A stretch of 64,000 bases of DNA from CAMLJR01 sp964631955 (GCA_964631955.1 CAZWBA010000014.1:1-64000), one strand, 5' to 3'. Positions 28,497 through 37,971 are shown, counted from the first letter of the stretch. The notes: generated by a model from the sequence alone, not told the origin. A program made the numbers and translations.

Positions 28497-28517
28497 TGCA
28501 ATAACACGAGGTGATTT

Positions 28518-29483
28518 ATGGGTAGGCAGCACGTTTCGCATACAGAAATAGCTCAATTTGCCGAAGACAAGGTCAATTTGCCCAAAAATAAGGCGAATGA
28601 ATTAAGAGCTCAGGCACGCGGGGTTCGTGAAAAGTTAGAGTCCTACCTTGGCGAGCACCCGGATTTTACGCTCAAAAAGATCCTGCTCTCCGGCAGCCTT
28701 GCAAAAGGGACAGCTCTTCGCTCGTTAAATGACATTGATATGGCCTGTTACATCTCGGGAGCGGACGCCCCAAAAGATATTAACGCACTGCTGGAATATT
28801 TAGCTGCCCGCCTGAGAAAAGCATATCCCAATTTCTCGCCTGACCAAGTTGTGCCTCAAACGTACAGCGTTACCGTATCGTTTCGTGGCTCAGGATTGGA
28901 CGTAGACGTTGTCCCTATTCTTTATAACGGCGATCCCGATTGGTATGGAAATCTGGTGAGCCAAGAAGATGGTTCATTTCTTAAAACTTGCATACCACGC
29001 CATATTGAATTTACCCGCGCACGTAAAAATAAATCGCCGAAACATTTTGCGCAGGTAGTGCGGCTTGTGAAATTTTGGGCTCGGCGTGCTAAAGCAGAGC
29101 GGCAAGGTTTCCGATTTAAATCGTTCATGATTGAAATGATCCTGTCGCACTTATGCGATCAGGGAGTTGATTTTTCGGATTATCCGGAAGCTCTGCAGCA
29201 TTTCTTTACGTATATATCGCGCTCGGAGCTGGCTGAGCAAATATCTTTCACAGATTACTATCCAGCTTCAAAAATCGGAAAATTTTCCGAACCGGTCCGG
29301 ATTATTGATCCCGTTAATGAATTAAACAATGTCAGCCGTCTGTATACGCGTGCGGAGGCGGATTTAATTTTGGATGCTGCATTAGACGCCGGTGACGCTA
29401 TTGATGCAGCTCTCAGAGCTCCGACCAAACAAGAAACAGTGCGGTATTGGCAAAATATTTTTGGCTCGGCCTTTCAAGTTTAA
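28518..29483 (+). CDS. cdnC: CBASS cyclic oligonucleotide synthase, CdnC-like CD-NTase
   Basis: 321 residues, a nucleotidyltransferase of the cGAS/DncV-like superfamily. The active-site motif is SGSLAKGTALRSLNDIDMA, with Gly59-Ser60 and metal ligands Asp72 and Asp74; the third acidic residue is in GLDVDVVPI (about 128-130). It closely resembles the cyclase of the E. coli type III CBASS that makes cyclic tri-AMP, so that product is expected here. It is first in a tight operon with HORMA, TRIP13 and NucC genes. The start at 28518 has GAGGTG just upstream. Confidence 0.93.
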   Translation: MGRQHVSHTEIAQFAEDKVNLPKNKANELRAQARGVREKLESYLGEHPDFTLKKILLSGSLAKGTALRSLNDIDMACYISGADAPKDINALLEYLAARLRKAYPNFSPDQVVPQTYSVTVSFRGSGLDVDVVPILYNGDPDWYGNLVSQEDGSFLKTCIPRHIEFTRARKNKSPKHFAQVVRLVKFWARRAKAERQGFRFKSFMIEMILSHLCDQGVDFSDYPEALQHFFTYISRSELAEQISFTDYYPASKIGKFSEPVRIIDPVNELNNVSRLYTRAEADLILDAALDAGDAIDAALRAPTKQETVRYWQNIFGSAFQV

Positions 29484-29494
29484 GGGGGAAAGAA

Positions 29495-30010
29495 ATGAGC
29501 AGCAGCTTTTCAGTTTCGGAATCAAAAAGTTTTTCGGTTACTAATGCGATTCATATGGCAGCAAAAGTCGCTGCTGATTTAAAACGTATGCAACGATTTT
29601 ACGATGAACCTAGTGACGATGAAATCGACAAATATGAGAGAGAAATAATCGCGCTATTAAAAGCTGGTTATTTAGGGGTAATGACTCTTGGTTTTAAAAA
29701 AGATAATCAATGGATAGAGCCGACTTTGGAATATACCGCGCATGATTTAGCGGGAATAGCAGCAAATGACGATGATCCGGGACGAATAAAACCTGGAGCC
29801 AATATAAATGGCGCCGCTTTTACAAGCTTTCTTTCTTATAGCCCCGCGTGGGATTTGCTCACAGATGGCCAAAAAGACAGCTTCAAAAAAACACTTCCCC
29901 ACTACCGTAGCAGCGGGACGAAACCAAGCATTAATGGTTATCTCATGGTAGATAAAACCTATTCTTCAGGTGGTAAAGCGCTCACCCGCGCCACAGTAAG
30001 GAGTGCATGA
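29495..30010 (+). CDS. cap7: CBASS HORMA-domain activator (Cap7)
   Basis: About 171 residues from the ATG at 29495 (GGGGGAAAG before it); the frame is open 16 codons upstream into cdnC. The N-terminal helix is AIHMAAKVAADLKRMQRFY, and the C-terminal safety-belt region reads KPSINGYLMVDKTYSSGGKA. These match bacterial HORMA proteins of type III CBASS, which bind a peptide cue and switch on the cyclase. Its stop overlaps the next gene by 4 bp. Identification rests on family recall plus the operon context. Confidence 0.87.
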   Translation: MSSSFSVSESKSFSVTNAIHMAAKVAADLKRMQRFYDEPSDDEIDKYEREIIALLKAGYLGVMTLGFKKDNQWIEPTLEYTAHDLAGIAANDDDPGRIKPGANINGAAFTSFLSYSPAWDLLTDGQKDSFKKTLPHYRSSGTKPSINGYLMVDKTYSSGGKALTRATVRSA

Positions 30011-30948
30011 TGACATTAGCTGTAGATCCAAACTCTCTTTTTGAGCGCAAAGTAATTTACCCCGATTTTGCTCCTCAAGAACGCCTTGCGCGGTTGGTTG
30101 GACTTGACGACCATAAATCACGATTAACAAAAATTCTATCTGTGCTAGTAAATCCAAATGGCTTGGAGCAATGGGCTCGTAAATATCATCCGGACTCACA
30201 AGCACTGCTAAAAACAGTACAAAATCGCCCACCACTTGTAGTACTTGCCGGAGATGTTGGCTCCGGAAAAACTGAACTTGCAGAAACAATTGGTGATGCT
30301 GTTGCACGACAGGAAGAAATTGACATCACCTTATTGCCAATGAGCTTATCTGCCCGCGGCCAGGGTCGAGTTGGTGAAATGACCCAGCTCATTGCGGCTG
30401 CTTTTGATTACACAGTTGACGAGGCATCAAAACTCGCCCGATCTTCGGGAAGAGCGCAAGGAGCAATTATTCTTCTCGTTGACGAAGCCGATGCGCTAGC
30501 GCAATCGAGAGAAGCGGCACAAATGCACCATGAAGATCGAGCTGGTGTAAATGCTTTTATTCGCGGTATTGATCGACTGGGAAATGGGCGACTGCCAGCG
30601 GCAGTTATTATGTGTACAAACCGCCTTGGCGCTCTTGATCCCGCTGTTAAACGCCGGGCTGCAGAAATACTTACATTTGAACGGCCAAACGATCTACAAA
30701 GGAAGTCAGTATTAATGAGCTCATTGGCTGGTCTTGGTTTTTCACAAAGCCATATCGAGCAGTTAGTCAAATTAACCGGCCCAACTGATGGGCGAAATTA
30801 TGGCTATACATTTTCCGATTTGGTTCAACGACTGCTGCCAGCTGTTGTATTGGATGCTTATCCTCTGCGAGCCATTGATACAACAAGAGCGCTTGAAATA
30901 GCGAGGAAAACAATTCCAACACCACCATTTACAGAGAAAATCATATGA
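30007..30948 (+). CDS. cap6: CBASS TRIP13/Pch2-like AAA+ ATPase (Cap6)
   Basis: 313 residues. Walker A is VLAGDVGSGKTELAETI, Walker B IILLVDEADALAQ, with sensor I MCTNR. In type III CBASS it remodels the HORMA protein to reset the system and prevent false activation. It overlaps both neighbours by 4 bp (ATGA), so translation is coupled. Confidence 0.92.
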   Translation: MMTLAVDPNSLFERKVIYPDFAPQERLARLVGLDDHKSRLTKILSVLVNPNGLEQWARKYHPDSQALLKTVQNRPPLVVLAGDVGSGKTELAETIGDAVARQEEIDITLLPMSLSARGQGRVGEMTQLIAAAFDYTVDEASKLARSSGRAQGAIILLVDEADALAQSREAAQMHHEDRAGVNAFIRGIDRLGNGRLPAAVIMCTNRLGALDPAVKRRAAEILTFERPNDLQRKSVLMSSLAGLGFSQSHIEQLVKLTGPTDGRNYGYTFSDLVQRLLPAVVLDAYPLRAIDTTRALEIARKTIPTPPFTEKII

Positions 30949-31667
30949 CAGCTTGGTCGCTTCAAAAACTTCTCGCCGGTTTGCACGATGATATCCAGCA
31001 TAAGTTACAAACGAGTCGAGGTGTTTTTGGCCATCCGGTTACAAAGGGGGATGCAAGCGAGCAGGTATGGCTTGAAATGTTGCAAACATATTTGCCGCAG
31101 CGATACCAAGCAGCGAAAGCGCACGTTGTAGATAGCCATGGAAATTTTAGCGAGCAAATTGATGTTGTAATATTTGATCGCCAATATTCCCCCTTCATTT
31201 TTAAATTCAATGAGCAAACGATTATTCCTGCTGAAAGTGTTTATGCGGTGTTTGAAGCAAAGCAAGCTATCAACGCTTCACAGATTGAATATGCACACAA
31301 AAAAGTTGCTAGCGTTCGTAAACTACATCGCACCAGTCTTCCCATTCCGTATGCAAAGGGCGTTTATCCACCGAAACCTCTAATTCCGATCATTGGAGGT
31401 ATTTTGACTTTTGATAGTGATTGGTCTCCAGCGTTAGGTATCCCGCTATCCACTGCATTATCTGCTGCGGGGTTGGAAGAAGCACTGGATTTGGGATGCA
31501 TAGCAACTGCAGGACATTTTTCCCGTCGACAAGACGGAAGCTATGATTGTCGAACTGAATCTAAACCAGCCACGGCCTTTCTTTTCAACTTAATTGCGCA
31601 ACTTCAATTTAGTGGAACTGTTCCAATGATTGATATTCAAGCATATGCTGCATGGCTTACAAAATAA
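30945..31667 (+). CDS. nucC: CBASS effector endonuclease NucC
   Basis: 240 residues, a restriction-enzyme-fold DNase that becomes a hexamer on binding cyclic tri-AMP and destroys DNA in infected cells. Catalytic residues are visible: Asp73 in QIDVVIFD, then Glu104 and Lys106 in VFEAKQ, at the same numbering I recall for the characterised E. coli enzyme. Conserved stretches RLHRTSLPIPYA, KPLIPIIGG and QLQFSGTVPMIDI support it. It ends the CBASS operon. No terminator is obvious after it. Confidence 0.93.
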   Translation: MTAWSLQKLLAGLHDDIQHKLQTSRGVFGHPVTKGDASEQVWLEMLQTYLPQRYQAAKAHVVDSHGNFSEQIDVVIFDRQYSPFIFKFNEQTIIPAESVYAVFEAKQAINASQIEYAHKKVASVRKLHRTSLPIPYAKGVYPPKPLIPIIGGILTFDSDWSPALGIPLSTALSAAGLEEALDLGCIATAGHFSRRQDGSYDCRTESKPATAFLFNLIAQLQFSGTVPMIDIQAYAAWLTK

Positions 31668-31941
31668 CGTGGGTAGTAGTTATGGCCACATGAGATCACG
31701 GGGATTGGCAAAAAAAGAGTGAATATAATAAAAATATTTTCATCGATTTTATTTCCAATAAAAACAATAAATTAATTTTCGAAAATTCAAAACTATAAAT
31801 TCCGACTTGTCAGTTTGATATATTTTGAAACGTCAAAAATATATGTTTTGACAACTTAATGTCGGCTGCGCAAATAGCGCGTGATTGAAAGTCCGTTTTA
31901 ACTGGCATAAAGTCCGCGATGTACTTCACGGATGCATTTCA
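31668..31941. other. AT-rich gap with a 48-bp palindrome, between nucC and the Tn7-like module
   Basis: An interrupted inverted repeat spans 31807-31854: TTGTCAGTTTGATATATTTT on one side mirrors AAAATATATGTTTTGACAA on the other, around a 9-base centre. It lies 90 bp upstream of an Xre-type gene and could be its operator. It could also be a TnsB-binding array of a transposon end, and TGT trinucleotides at 31809 and 31855 are possible end points. I could not match them to a second end. Confidence 0.5.
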
Positions 31942-32349
31942 ATGACTCCTTTCGGTTGCTATCTCGAAGCACTTCGCCGCAGTCGGCAATTGCAACAAAA
32001 GCAATTGGCCGGGATGCTCGATGTTGACCCAACCTATATCAGCTTGATGGAGCGCGGCAGAAAAGGCCCGCCGTCAAATGCGCTACTCGAAAAATTAATT
32101 GCATCGCTTCAGCTAAGCCAAGAAGAGCAATCGCTATTGCATAAATACGTGGCGCAATCGCCGCGTGCTTTGGCGTTGCCGAAAAATATGAAACTAGAAG
32201 AGTACGAGTTGCTGGAGTCGCTATGGCAGCGGCTCGGTTCTTTAAGTCACTGCCAGATAGAAATCATTAAAAATGCGCTGAAGATGTCAGATGAACGCGT
32301 GAATGCTCAGCGGCCTGCACAGCTCAACTTGAGGATGAACAGCATGTAG
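31942..32349 (+). CDS. Xre-family transcriptional regulator
   Basis: 135 residues from the ATG at 31942; the frame is open to a TTG at 31885. The helix-turn-helix is YLEALRRSRQLQQKQLAGML plus DVDPTYISLMERGRKGPP. The C-terminal half is helical and unrecognised. It is first in the same direction as tnsABC-tniQ, so it probably controls transposition. Other Tn7-like elements carry comparable Xre genes. Confidence 0.8.
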   Translation: MTPFGCYLEALRRSRQLQQKQLAGMLDVDPTYISLMERGRKGPPSNALLEKLIASLQLSQEEQSLLHKYVAQSPRALALPKNMKLEEYELLESLWQRLGSLSHCQIEIIKNALKMSDERVNAQRPAQLNLRMNSM

Positions 32350-32386
32350 AAAGTAAAACGGGACAGCCTGTCGGCGTGCCCCGCTT
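32349..32386 (+). terminator. possible terminator or attenuator between xre and tnsA
   Basis: AAACGGGACA and TGCCCCGCTTT flank a GCCTGTCGGCG loop right after the Xre stop. The stem is imperfect and is followed only by TTT, so it may limit read-through into tnsA rather than stop it. Confidence 0.35.
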
Positions 32387-32510
32387 TGGGTGTAAGGCGA
32401 TGCCTCACGTCTGGAAAACTGAGTATCGGCCCTTCTCGCAAAGCCCGTCAAGCTAACCGCTGATCCCATAACTGGCGAACATCTTTTTCATTACTGACCA
32501 AGGAGCAGTC

Positions 32511-33305
32511 ATGTTTTCGAAAAAGCGAATGTCGCTGCCAAGGCAGTGGCAAAGGCCAACTCATCTCGGTGAAATCGGGTTTGATGTATCCCGCGTGCGA
32601 AATCCGGTCACTCGATCGCGAGGACTGGTACGTGGTCAATTTCCATCGACGAAATCCAAGCGGATGGTTGCGTGGGAGTCTCAGCTTGAAGAAAGAGCAT
32701 GCTACCTCTTCGAGTTTACGCGGACGGTGCAATCATTTCGTGAGCAGCCCGTGACGGTTGAATATATTTTCGAGGGGAAAGTACGGACATACATACCGGA
32801 TTTCGAAGTCACCTGCCGCAATGGCTTAGTTTGCTATATCGAAATTAAACCGCTGCAAAAACTGCAGTCATCCGAGGAAAGATATCGGTTCGATTGCATC
32901 GCACAAACGCTTAATCGTGACGGATGCGCATGGCATGCACTTACTGAAACAGAACTTCCCTCTCCTCACTCGCTACATACATTAAAACTTTTAAGAACTT
33001 ATCTTCGTTGCTTGATACCGCCAACAACAATTCAAAAAGCCCAGAAATGGCTTAGTCAAACAAATGCCCCCACCTTTGCGATGTTCGCGATTTATCTCGA
33101 CTCCTCATCAATTGCACTTGCGCTCATTGCACAAGGTTTTGCTTTTATCGATCTGAACCAACTCCTACTTGATTCAACACTCGTTACCTTAATCGGAGGG
33201 ATTCAAAATGAAACTAGGCTCTTTACAGCACGGTCAGCACCTAGCTTTGAACAACGCGAACTATCGTATTGCGCGGATACTGGAGGACGATACCGTTCAA
33301 CTTGA
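32511..33305 (+). CDS. tnsA: Tn7-like transposase subunit TnsA (5'-strand endonuclease)
   Basis: 264 residues. The restriction-fold nuclease domain shows AWESQLEERACYLFEF (about 54-69), Asp97 in YIPDFEV, then Glu111 and Lys113 in IEIKP, the E...D...ExK pattern of TnsA. TnsA cuts the 5' ends so that the element moves by cut-and-paste. The last 98 bp overlap tnsB in another frame, an unusually long overlap. TnsA is slightly short compared with Tn7 (273). Confidence 0.9.
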   Translation: MFSKKRMSLPRQWQRPTHLGEIGFDVSRVRNPVTRSRGLVRGQFPSTKSKRMVAWESQLEERACYLFEFTRTVQSFREQPVTVEYIFEGKVRTYIPDFEVTCRNGLVCYIEIKPLQKLQSSEERYRFDCIAQTLNRDGCAWHALTETELPSPHSLHTLKLLRTYLRCLIPPTTIQKAQKWLSQTNAPTFAMFAIYLDSSSIALALIAQGFAFIDLNQLLLDSTLVTLIGGIQNETRLFTARSAPSFEQRELSYCADTGGRYRST

Positions 33306-35157
33306 ACGGTTGAAAGATTTAGCGCTTATCAATCGAACGAGAAGTGATTTATTGGGCGCACTCGCGAATGGTGATTTGTCTTTGATCGGTGGTGAAAGTC
33401 ACCCACTAGAAAAAGCGCAGCTACCAATCTGTGTGTCGGACATCGCTAGCTTGTCGCCTGTTAAGCAGCAGCTAACGATGCGCCGTTTCAATTATGTAAA
33501 AGCAGCTGAAACAAGCTTAGGAGAAATACCTCGAATATTGGGGATTGAGAAAGTTATTGCAGAGGTATCTCATCGATTAAATGATGATAGCCCGCCAAGC
33601 GTTAATACGGTTTACCGTTGGTGGCGATGGTGGCAGCGCTCTGGGCATAACTTGAAGGTACTGGCTCCGAAAGTGAAAAAGGCCAGGAAGCATCGACGCT
33701 TTATGGGTATTGTCAGCGACGAAATTTTCAATGTTATTGAAGAGGTGTACTTAACTCCCGAAAATAATACGATTCAAGCAGCTTACGATCAGTTGTGCTA
33801 TCGATTAAACATATTGAATGCCGGTAGAACACGACCGCTTTCCATACCAAGCCGCGCCACCTTCTATCGCATTTGTCGTAATTACGATAACTATTCAAAA
33901 ATGGCTGCGCGCAAAGGCCGTGCAGCGGCAGATCGTTTCTTCCGGTCAACTGGCAAAGGTACCGATCCCAAATACATATTAGAGCGTGCTGAAATTGATC
34001 ACACACCTCTCGATTTAATTGTGATCGATGATGAAACAGGACGTGCCCTTGGTCGCCCTACCGTTACATTTATCACTGACCGATATTCACGCATGCCCTT
34101 GGGGTTCGAGATCGGCTTCGAGCCTCCCTCTGAGCTTGCTGTCATGGCGGCGCTACGTCACGCGGTAATGCCGAAAATCTATTTGAAGGAATCTTACCCT
34201 GAGATAAAAAATGAATGGCCTGCCTATGGTATTCCTTCGACATTAGTTTGTGATAACGGATTGGAATTTCACGCCGAACAACTGAAAAGGATGTGTGCAG
34301 AATTAAACAACGAGTTAATTTTCTGCCCAAAACGTCAACCCCACTACAAAGCTGCCATTGAGAGATTTCTCGGCACATTCAACCGACAAGTGAGTCACCG
34401 GCTTCCGGGAACAACTTTTTCAAATATTGAAATGCGGGGCGACTATGACTCTGTCGCGAACGCCTGTTTTACATTAAGTGATATCAAAAAGCTCATTCAC
34501 TTGTGGATCGTGGATATCTATAACCAATCCAAAAATCGAATGACGCAAGAAAGACCCAATTGGTTGTGGATGCAAGGACTGCAAAATGTTGAACCACTAC
34601 TACCAGAAAGCAAAGAGCAGCTAGCGTTAATTCTTGCGCGCGAGGAAAGACGAATACTGAGTCACGATGGCGTTCAGTTTAAAGGACTGATGTATAGCAG
34701 CTCTGAATTAGCCACGTTACGTATTCGGAACAACGGTAACACCGAAGTGATCATACGATTTGATCCGGAAAATCTCGGCTCTGTATGGGTTTACGATGAT
34801 TTCTATGCTGACTATCTCCGTGTTCCGTGTACACACCAAGATTACGCGAATACGCTTTCTTTGCAGCAGCATTTATTGATTCGCAAACAGCAGCGCTTAA
34901 ACGATAAAACATTGACTAATGAGCAAGAGTTACTAGAGGCAAAAGCGACCTTCTTCAGAATGATTAAGGAGATGAGCCAAAGCTCTCGGATGCGCGAACG
35001 GCGCAAAGCCGCACGCATTGATAAATCAAAATTCACATCCCAGCAATTGCGCCATTCCGACATTCAACACTCTGCAACACCTCCATTAATTCCCGAGCTG
35101 ACGCTAGATGATATTCCGCTGTTTGAGACAGTGATTCGAAACGATCGAGTCGTATGA
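33208..35157 (+). CDS. tnsB: Tn7-like DDE transposase TnsB
   Basis: 649 residues. N-terminal DNA-binding domains precede an rve-type catalytic core with Asp264 (EIDHTPLDL), Asp349 (VCDNGLEFH) and Glu385 (YKAAIERFLG). TnsB binds the transposon ends and joins the 3' ends to target DNA. The start at 33208 has a strong GGAGGG site 7 bases upstream even though it lies inside tnsA. It overlaps tnsC by 4 bp. Confidence 0.93.
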   Translation: MKLGSLQHGQHLALNNANYRIARILEDDTVQLERLKDLALINRTRSDLLGALANGDLSLIGGESHPLEKAQLPICVSDIASLSPVKQQLTMRRFNYVKAAETSLGEIPRILGIEKVIAEVSHRLNDDSPPSVNTVYRWWRWWQRSGHNLKVLAPKVKKARKHRRFMGIVSDEIFNVIEEVYLTPENNTIQAAYDQLCYRLNILNAGRTRPLSIPSRATFYRICRNYDNYSKMAARKGRAAADRFFRSTGKGTDPKYILERAEIDHTPLDLIVIDDETGRALGRPTVTFITDRYSRMPLGFEIGFEPPSELAVMAALRHAVMPKIYLKESYPEIKNEWPAYGIPSTLVCDNGLEFHAEQLKRMCAELNNELIFCPKRQPHYKAAIERFLGTFNRQVSHRLPGTTFSNIEMRGDYDSVANACFTLSDIKKLIHLWIVDIYNQSKNRMTQERPNWLWMQGLQNVEPLLPESKEQLALILAREERRILSHDGVQFKGLMYSSSELATLRIRNNGNTEVIIRFDPENLGSVWVYDDFYADYLRVPCTHQDYANTLSLQQHLLIRKQQRLNDKTLTNEQELLEAKATFFRMIKEMSQSSRMRERRKAARIDKSKFTSQQLRHSDIQHSATPPLIPELTLDDIPLFETVIRNDRVV

Positions 35158-36092
35158 ATAGCGAATCAAAATTTGAATGCATCGCCCGTGTGCGCAACAC
35201 AGTGATGATGCATTCTCAGTTCAAATCCAACTATGAGATGCTCGTGGAGGCTCATGATCTGAACGCGCGGGTCGGTATAGCTCAACACTATTTGCTAACA
35301 GGTGAATCGGGCACTGGCAAATCAACTATCAAAGCGTTGCTTCTGAAAAAGTTTCCATCAACATGGCTATCGGAAAAGCGCGTTATTCCTGTTTTAGCAA
35401 TAGATACCCCTTCGCTACCCAGCGTTAAAAACCTCGCTGAAGAGTTTCTAACGCAATTAGGAGACCCTCGATATGGGCGCGGCTCCACGATTGAAAAAAC
35501 GAGTCGCATTTTGCGTTACTTGCATGCTTGTGATGTGAAGCTCGTCATTATCGATGAAATTCAGCATTTTTTAGATCAAGGCAAACGCAAGGCCCCGAGA
35601 GAGGTAGCGGATTGGCTCAAAAGCATTATTGAGCGCGGGAACGTTTCTACAGTGCTGATGGGATTAGAGCGAAGTGCGCAAATTCTCGAAATTAATGAAC
35701 AATTGCGCCGTCGCTTTTGTTGCCACATAAAACTGCAAGCATTCAATATCAAAAGCCAAAAGAGCTGCGCTGAATTTATTGGTGCGATAAAGCAGCTACT
35801 AACCTGTTTTGATCTTCCGACAAATATTGATTTACAGAGCACCGAATTAGTCGCCGCACTTCACTATGCGACCAACGGGATCATGGATTATATGATCAAG
35901 TTATTGATCGGATCGTACGAAGTGGCCTATCGCGATCGCCACGTAGCTATTGATAAAGCTTGTTTAGAAATAGCGTTCTGCGAACGAATCTGGGCGGCAG
36001 CTACCGACGAATTAAATCCTTTTAGCAAGCAATTTATTCCCCAGCGCCTCGATAAGCGAGGTATGCCATTTTTTAAATCTCAACCTGAATGA
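35154..36092 (+). CDS. tnsC: Tn7-like AAA+ target-selection regulator TnsC
   Basis: 312 residues. Walker A is LLTGESGTGKST (48-58) and Walker B KLVIIDEIQHF. It resembles TniB/TnsC and would link the TnsAB transposase to the target chosen by TniQ. The ATGA overlap with tnsB indicates coupled translation. Confidence 0.92.
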   Translation: MNSESKFECIARVRNTVMMHSQFKSNYEMLVEAHDLNARVGIAQHYLLTGESGTGKSTIKALLLKKFPSTWLSEKRVIPVLAIDTPSLPSVKNLAEEFLTQLGDPRYGRGSTIEKTSRILRYLHACDVKLVIIDEIQHFLDQGKRKAPREVADWLKSIIERGNVSTVLMGLERSAQILEINEQLRRRFCCHIKLQAFNIKSQKSCAEFIGAIKQLLTCFDLPTNIDLQSTELVAALHYATNGIMDYMIKLLIGSYEVAYRDRHVAIDKACLEIAFCERIWAAATDELNPFSKQFIPQRLDKRGMPFFKSQPE

Positions 36093-36102
36093 GGTCGATA
36101 AA

Positions 36103-37971
36103 ATGTCTATGGAGATTATACGAGTTCCGATATTTCGACGTTGTTTTGTAGATGAGTCCCCACTCGGCTATTTAAAGCAAATTGCTGAGATGAACGAATA
36201 TGGAAAATATGGCTGGATGTCACTTATCTCTGCCTGGCCATGCTCTACGTTGCCGGCACGGTTGTATCCGCATTTAAAATGCGCTGATTGGACAGGATTC
36301 AACAAGATCGATGAGTTTGCGCGAGCTATTCTCCAAATCGACAATAGTTATCTGGTGGCAACTCGGCTTAGATACTGTCCGGAATGTATGCGAGAAAATG
36401 AATATTGGCGAATGGGCTGGAAGCTGCTCTATTCAGTCGCGTGTACGAAGCACCAAACCTACTTGGAAGATGCTTGCCCGCATTGTTCTAAACGCGTGGG
36501 TGTTCCCGATTATGTAAATCGATGCAATTGTGGAATGCGCTTCATGGATGTTAAAGCTCAGCCCGCGCCATCTATCGTTGTACGGTGGCAGCGATTTCTT
36601 GAAGGCTTACCATTCATCGATACTGATGATTCACGACCAATTCTCTCGGGCGGACATAGATTAACCTTAAAGCAACGAATTGCGTTCATCCGTCTATTTT
36701 CTGTATGGGCAAATCGATTATCTCCGCTAAAAAATAAATGCTTAAGAGATATTGGAATTTCCAATCCAGATGTAAGAGAAGTGATTTGCAATGCATCGAC
36801 TACGATGTTTAGCGGAGAGACGGCCTACCGAAATTTCCTGTTCAAGATTATGACAACGGATTTTGGTGACGCATGCGTAAATCAACAATACTTTGTCGAG
36901 TTCTATGCCGAGTTTAAATCGCTAGGCCATCAAAAGGCGCTCCAGGGTTTCGATGAGATCAACAGCGAATTTGTGGCCAGCGAATGGAAACAATCGGTTT
37001 CAAGGAGAAAAGTATTTACGACAGAGGTATGTGAAGCCCATAAATGGATTCCGCTACATGTAATCCGGCGCAAATATTCAGTAGGAGCAGCGACATTAAG
37101 ACGATGGCTGGATGAGTTTGAAATAAAACACTCGATAAGACGCGCGGGTAGGCGCGAAATTATCGATGTTTATGAACCGGATATAGAGATTGTACTTGAT
37201 GAAATCAATGATCGAATATCAGGGATAAGTGCCGCTGAAATGCTTGGGGTAACAAAAGCACAATTCGCTGAAATACGAAATATCTTTTTCGCTAAATCCC
37301 CTGCACAAGGTCACTGTGCCGAATGGCAATTTTCAAAGAAGGAGCTGCGCAAGTATATCGATGGCTTACTGAGCACCGAAGAGCCGATTGAGAATGAGGC
37401 GATAGCTGTGAGCGACATCCTGCGATATTACGGCGGCAAAATAGAAAATGCATTGCCTACCCTATTGAGGGCAATAGAATCTAAGCAAGTAACTTGCTGT
37501 AGTACGCAATTTGATGGAATTCGGAATTTGCTTATCGATCGACGCGAGTTTATGAATTGGTACTTGGAGCGAAAAAGAGTCGATGGTCATTTCAGCATAC
37601 AGGAAATAGGTAAAAAATTAGAAATAAACGAAGAGTTTGCGTACCAGCTTATTAACAGCGGCTTAATACGATCCATTGATTACGGTCAAGTCGGTCGACT
37701 AGTTTCCAGCGATCAGCTTTATGAATTTTCTCAAGAATATGTTTTGCTATCTAAAATGAGCAAAATGTTTGAGGTTAACTCTAAGCAATTAAGAAACCAT
37801 CTTAAGTTGAAAGGGGTTAACGCTGTAATGAATACCGAAAATTTCAAATTGCGTCAGCTGGTCTATAAGAGAGAGGAGTTAGCCACTGTCCCCTTCATTG
37901 TAAATTCCCTGCGAAGACTCCAAATGTCGATCGAAGATTTGTCGGGGGTTGGCAATGAAAGATATAAATGA
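36103..37971 (+). CDS. tniQ: TniQ/TnsD-family target-site protein
   Basis: 622 residues. The N-terminal TniQ domain contains DESPLGYLKQIAEMN and a zinc-finger region CPECM...CTKHQ...CPHC (about residues 88-124), followed by CNCG. The long C-terminal part has predicted winged-helix stretches, such as LHVIRRKYSVGAATLRRWLD and FSIQEIGKKLEINEEFAYQL, and would read a specific DNA site, as TnsD does. This size fits site-specific insertion rather than a CRISPR-guided short TniQ. The target gene is not identified. Confidence 0.9.
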   Translation: MSMEIIRVPIFRRCFVDESPLGYLKQIAEMNEYGKYGWMSLISAWPCSTLPARLYPHLKCADWTGFNKIDEFARAILQIDNSYLVATRLRYCPECMRENEYWRMGWKLLYSVACTKHQTYLEDACPHCSKRVGVPDYVNRCNCGMRFMDVKAQPAPSIVVRWQRFLEGLPFIDTDDSRPILSGGHRLTLKQRIAFIRLFSVWANRLSPLKNKCLRDIGISNPDVREVICNASTTMFSGETAYRNFLFKIMTTDFGDACVNQQYFVEFYAEFKSLGHQKALQGFDEINSEFVASEWKQSVSRRKVFTTEVCEAHKWIPLHVIRRKYSVGAATLRRWLDEFEIKHSIRRAGRREIIDVYEPDIEIVLDEINDRISGISAAEMLGVTKAQFAEIRNIFFAKSPAQGHCAEWQFSKKELRKYIDGLLSTEEPIENEAIAVSDILRYYGGKIENALPTLLRAIESKQVTCCSTQFDGIRNLLIDRREFMNWYLERKRVDGHFSIQEIGKKLEINEEFAYQLINSGLIRSIDYGQVGRLVSSDQLYEFSQEYVLLSKMSKMFEVNSKQLRNHLKLKGVNAVMNTENFKLRQLVYKREELATVPFIVNSLRRLQMSIEDLSGVGNERYK

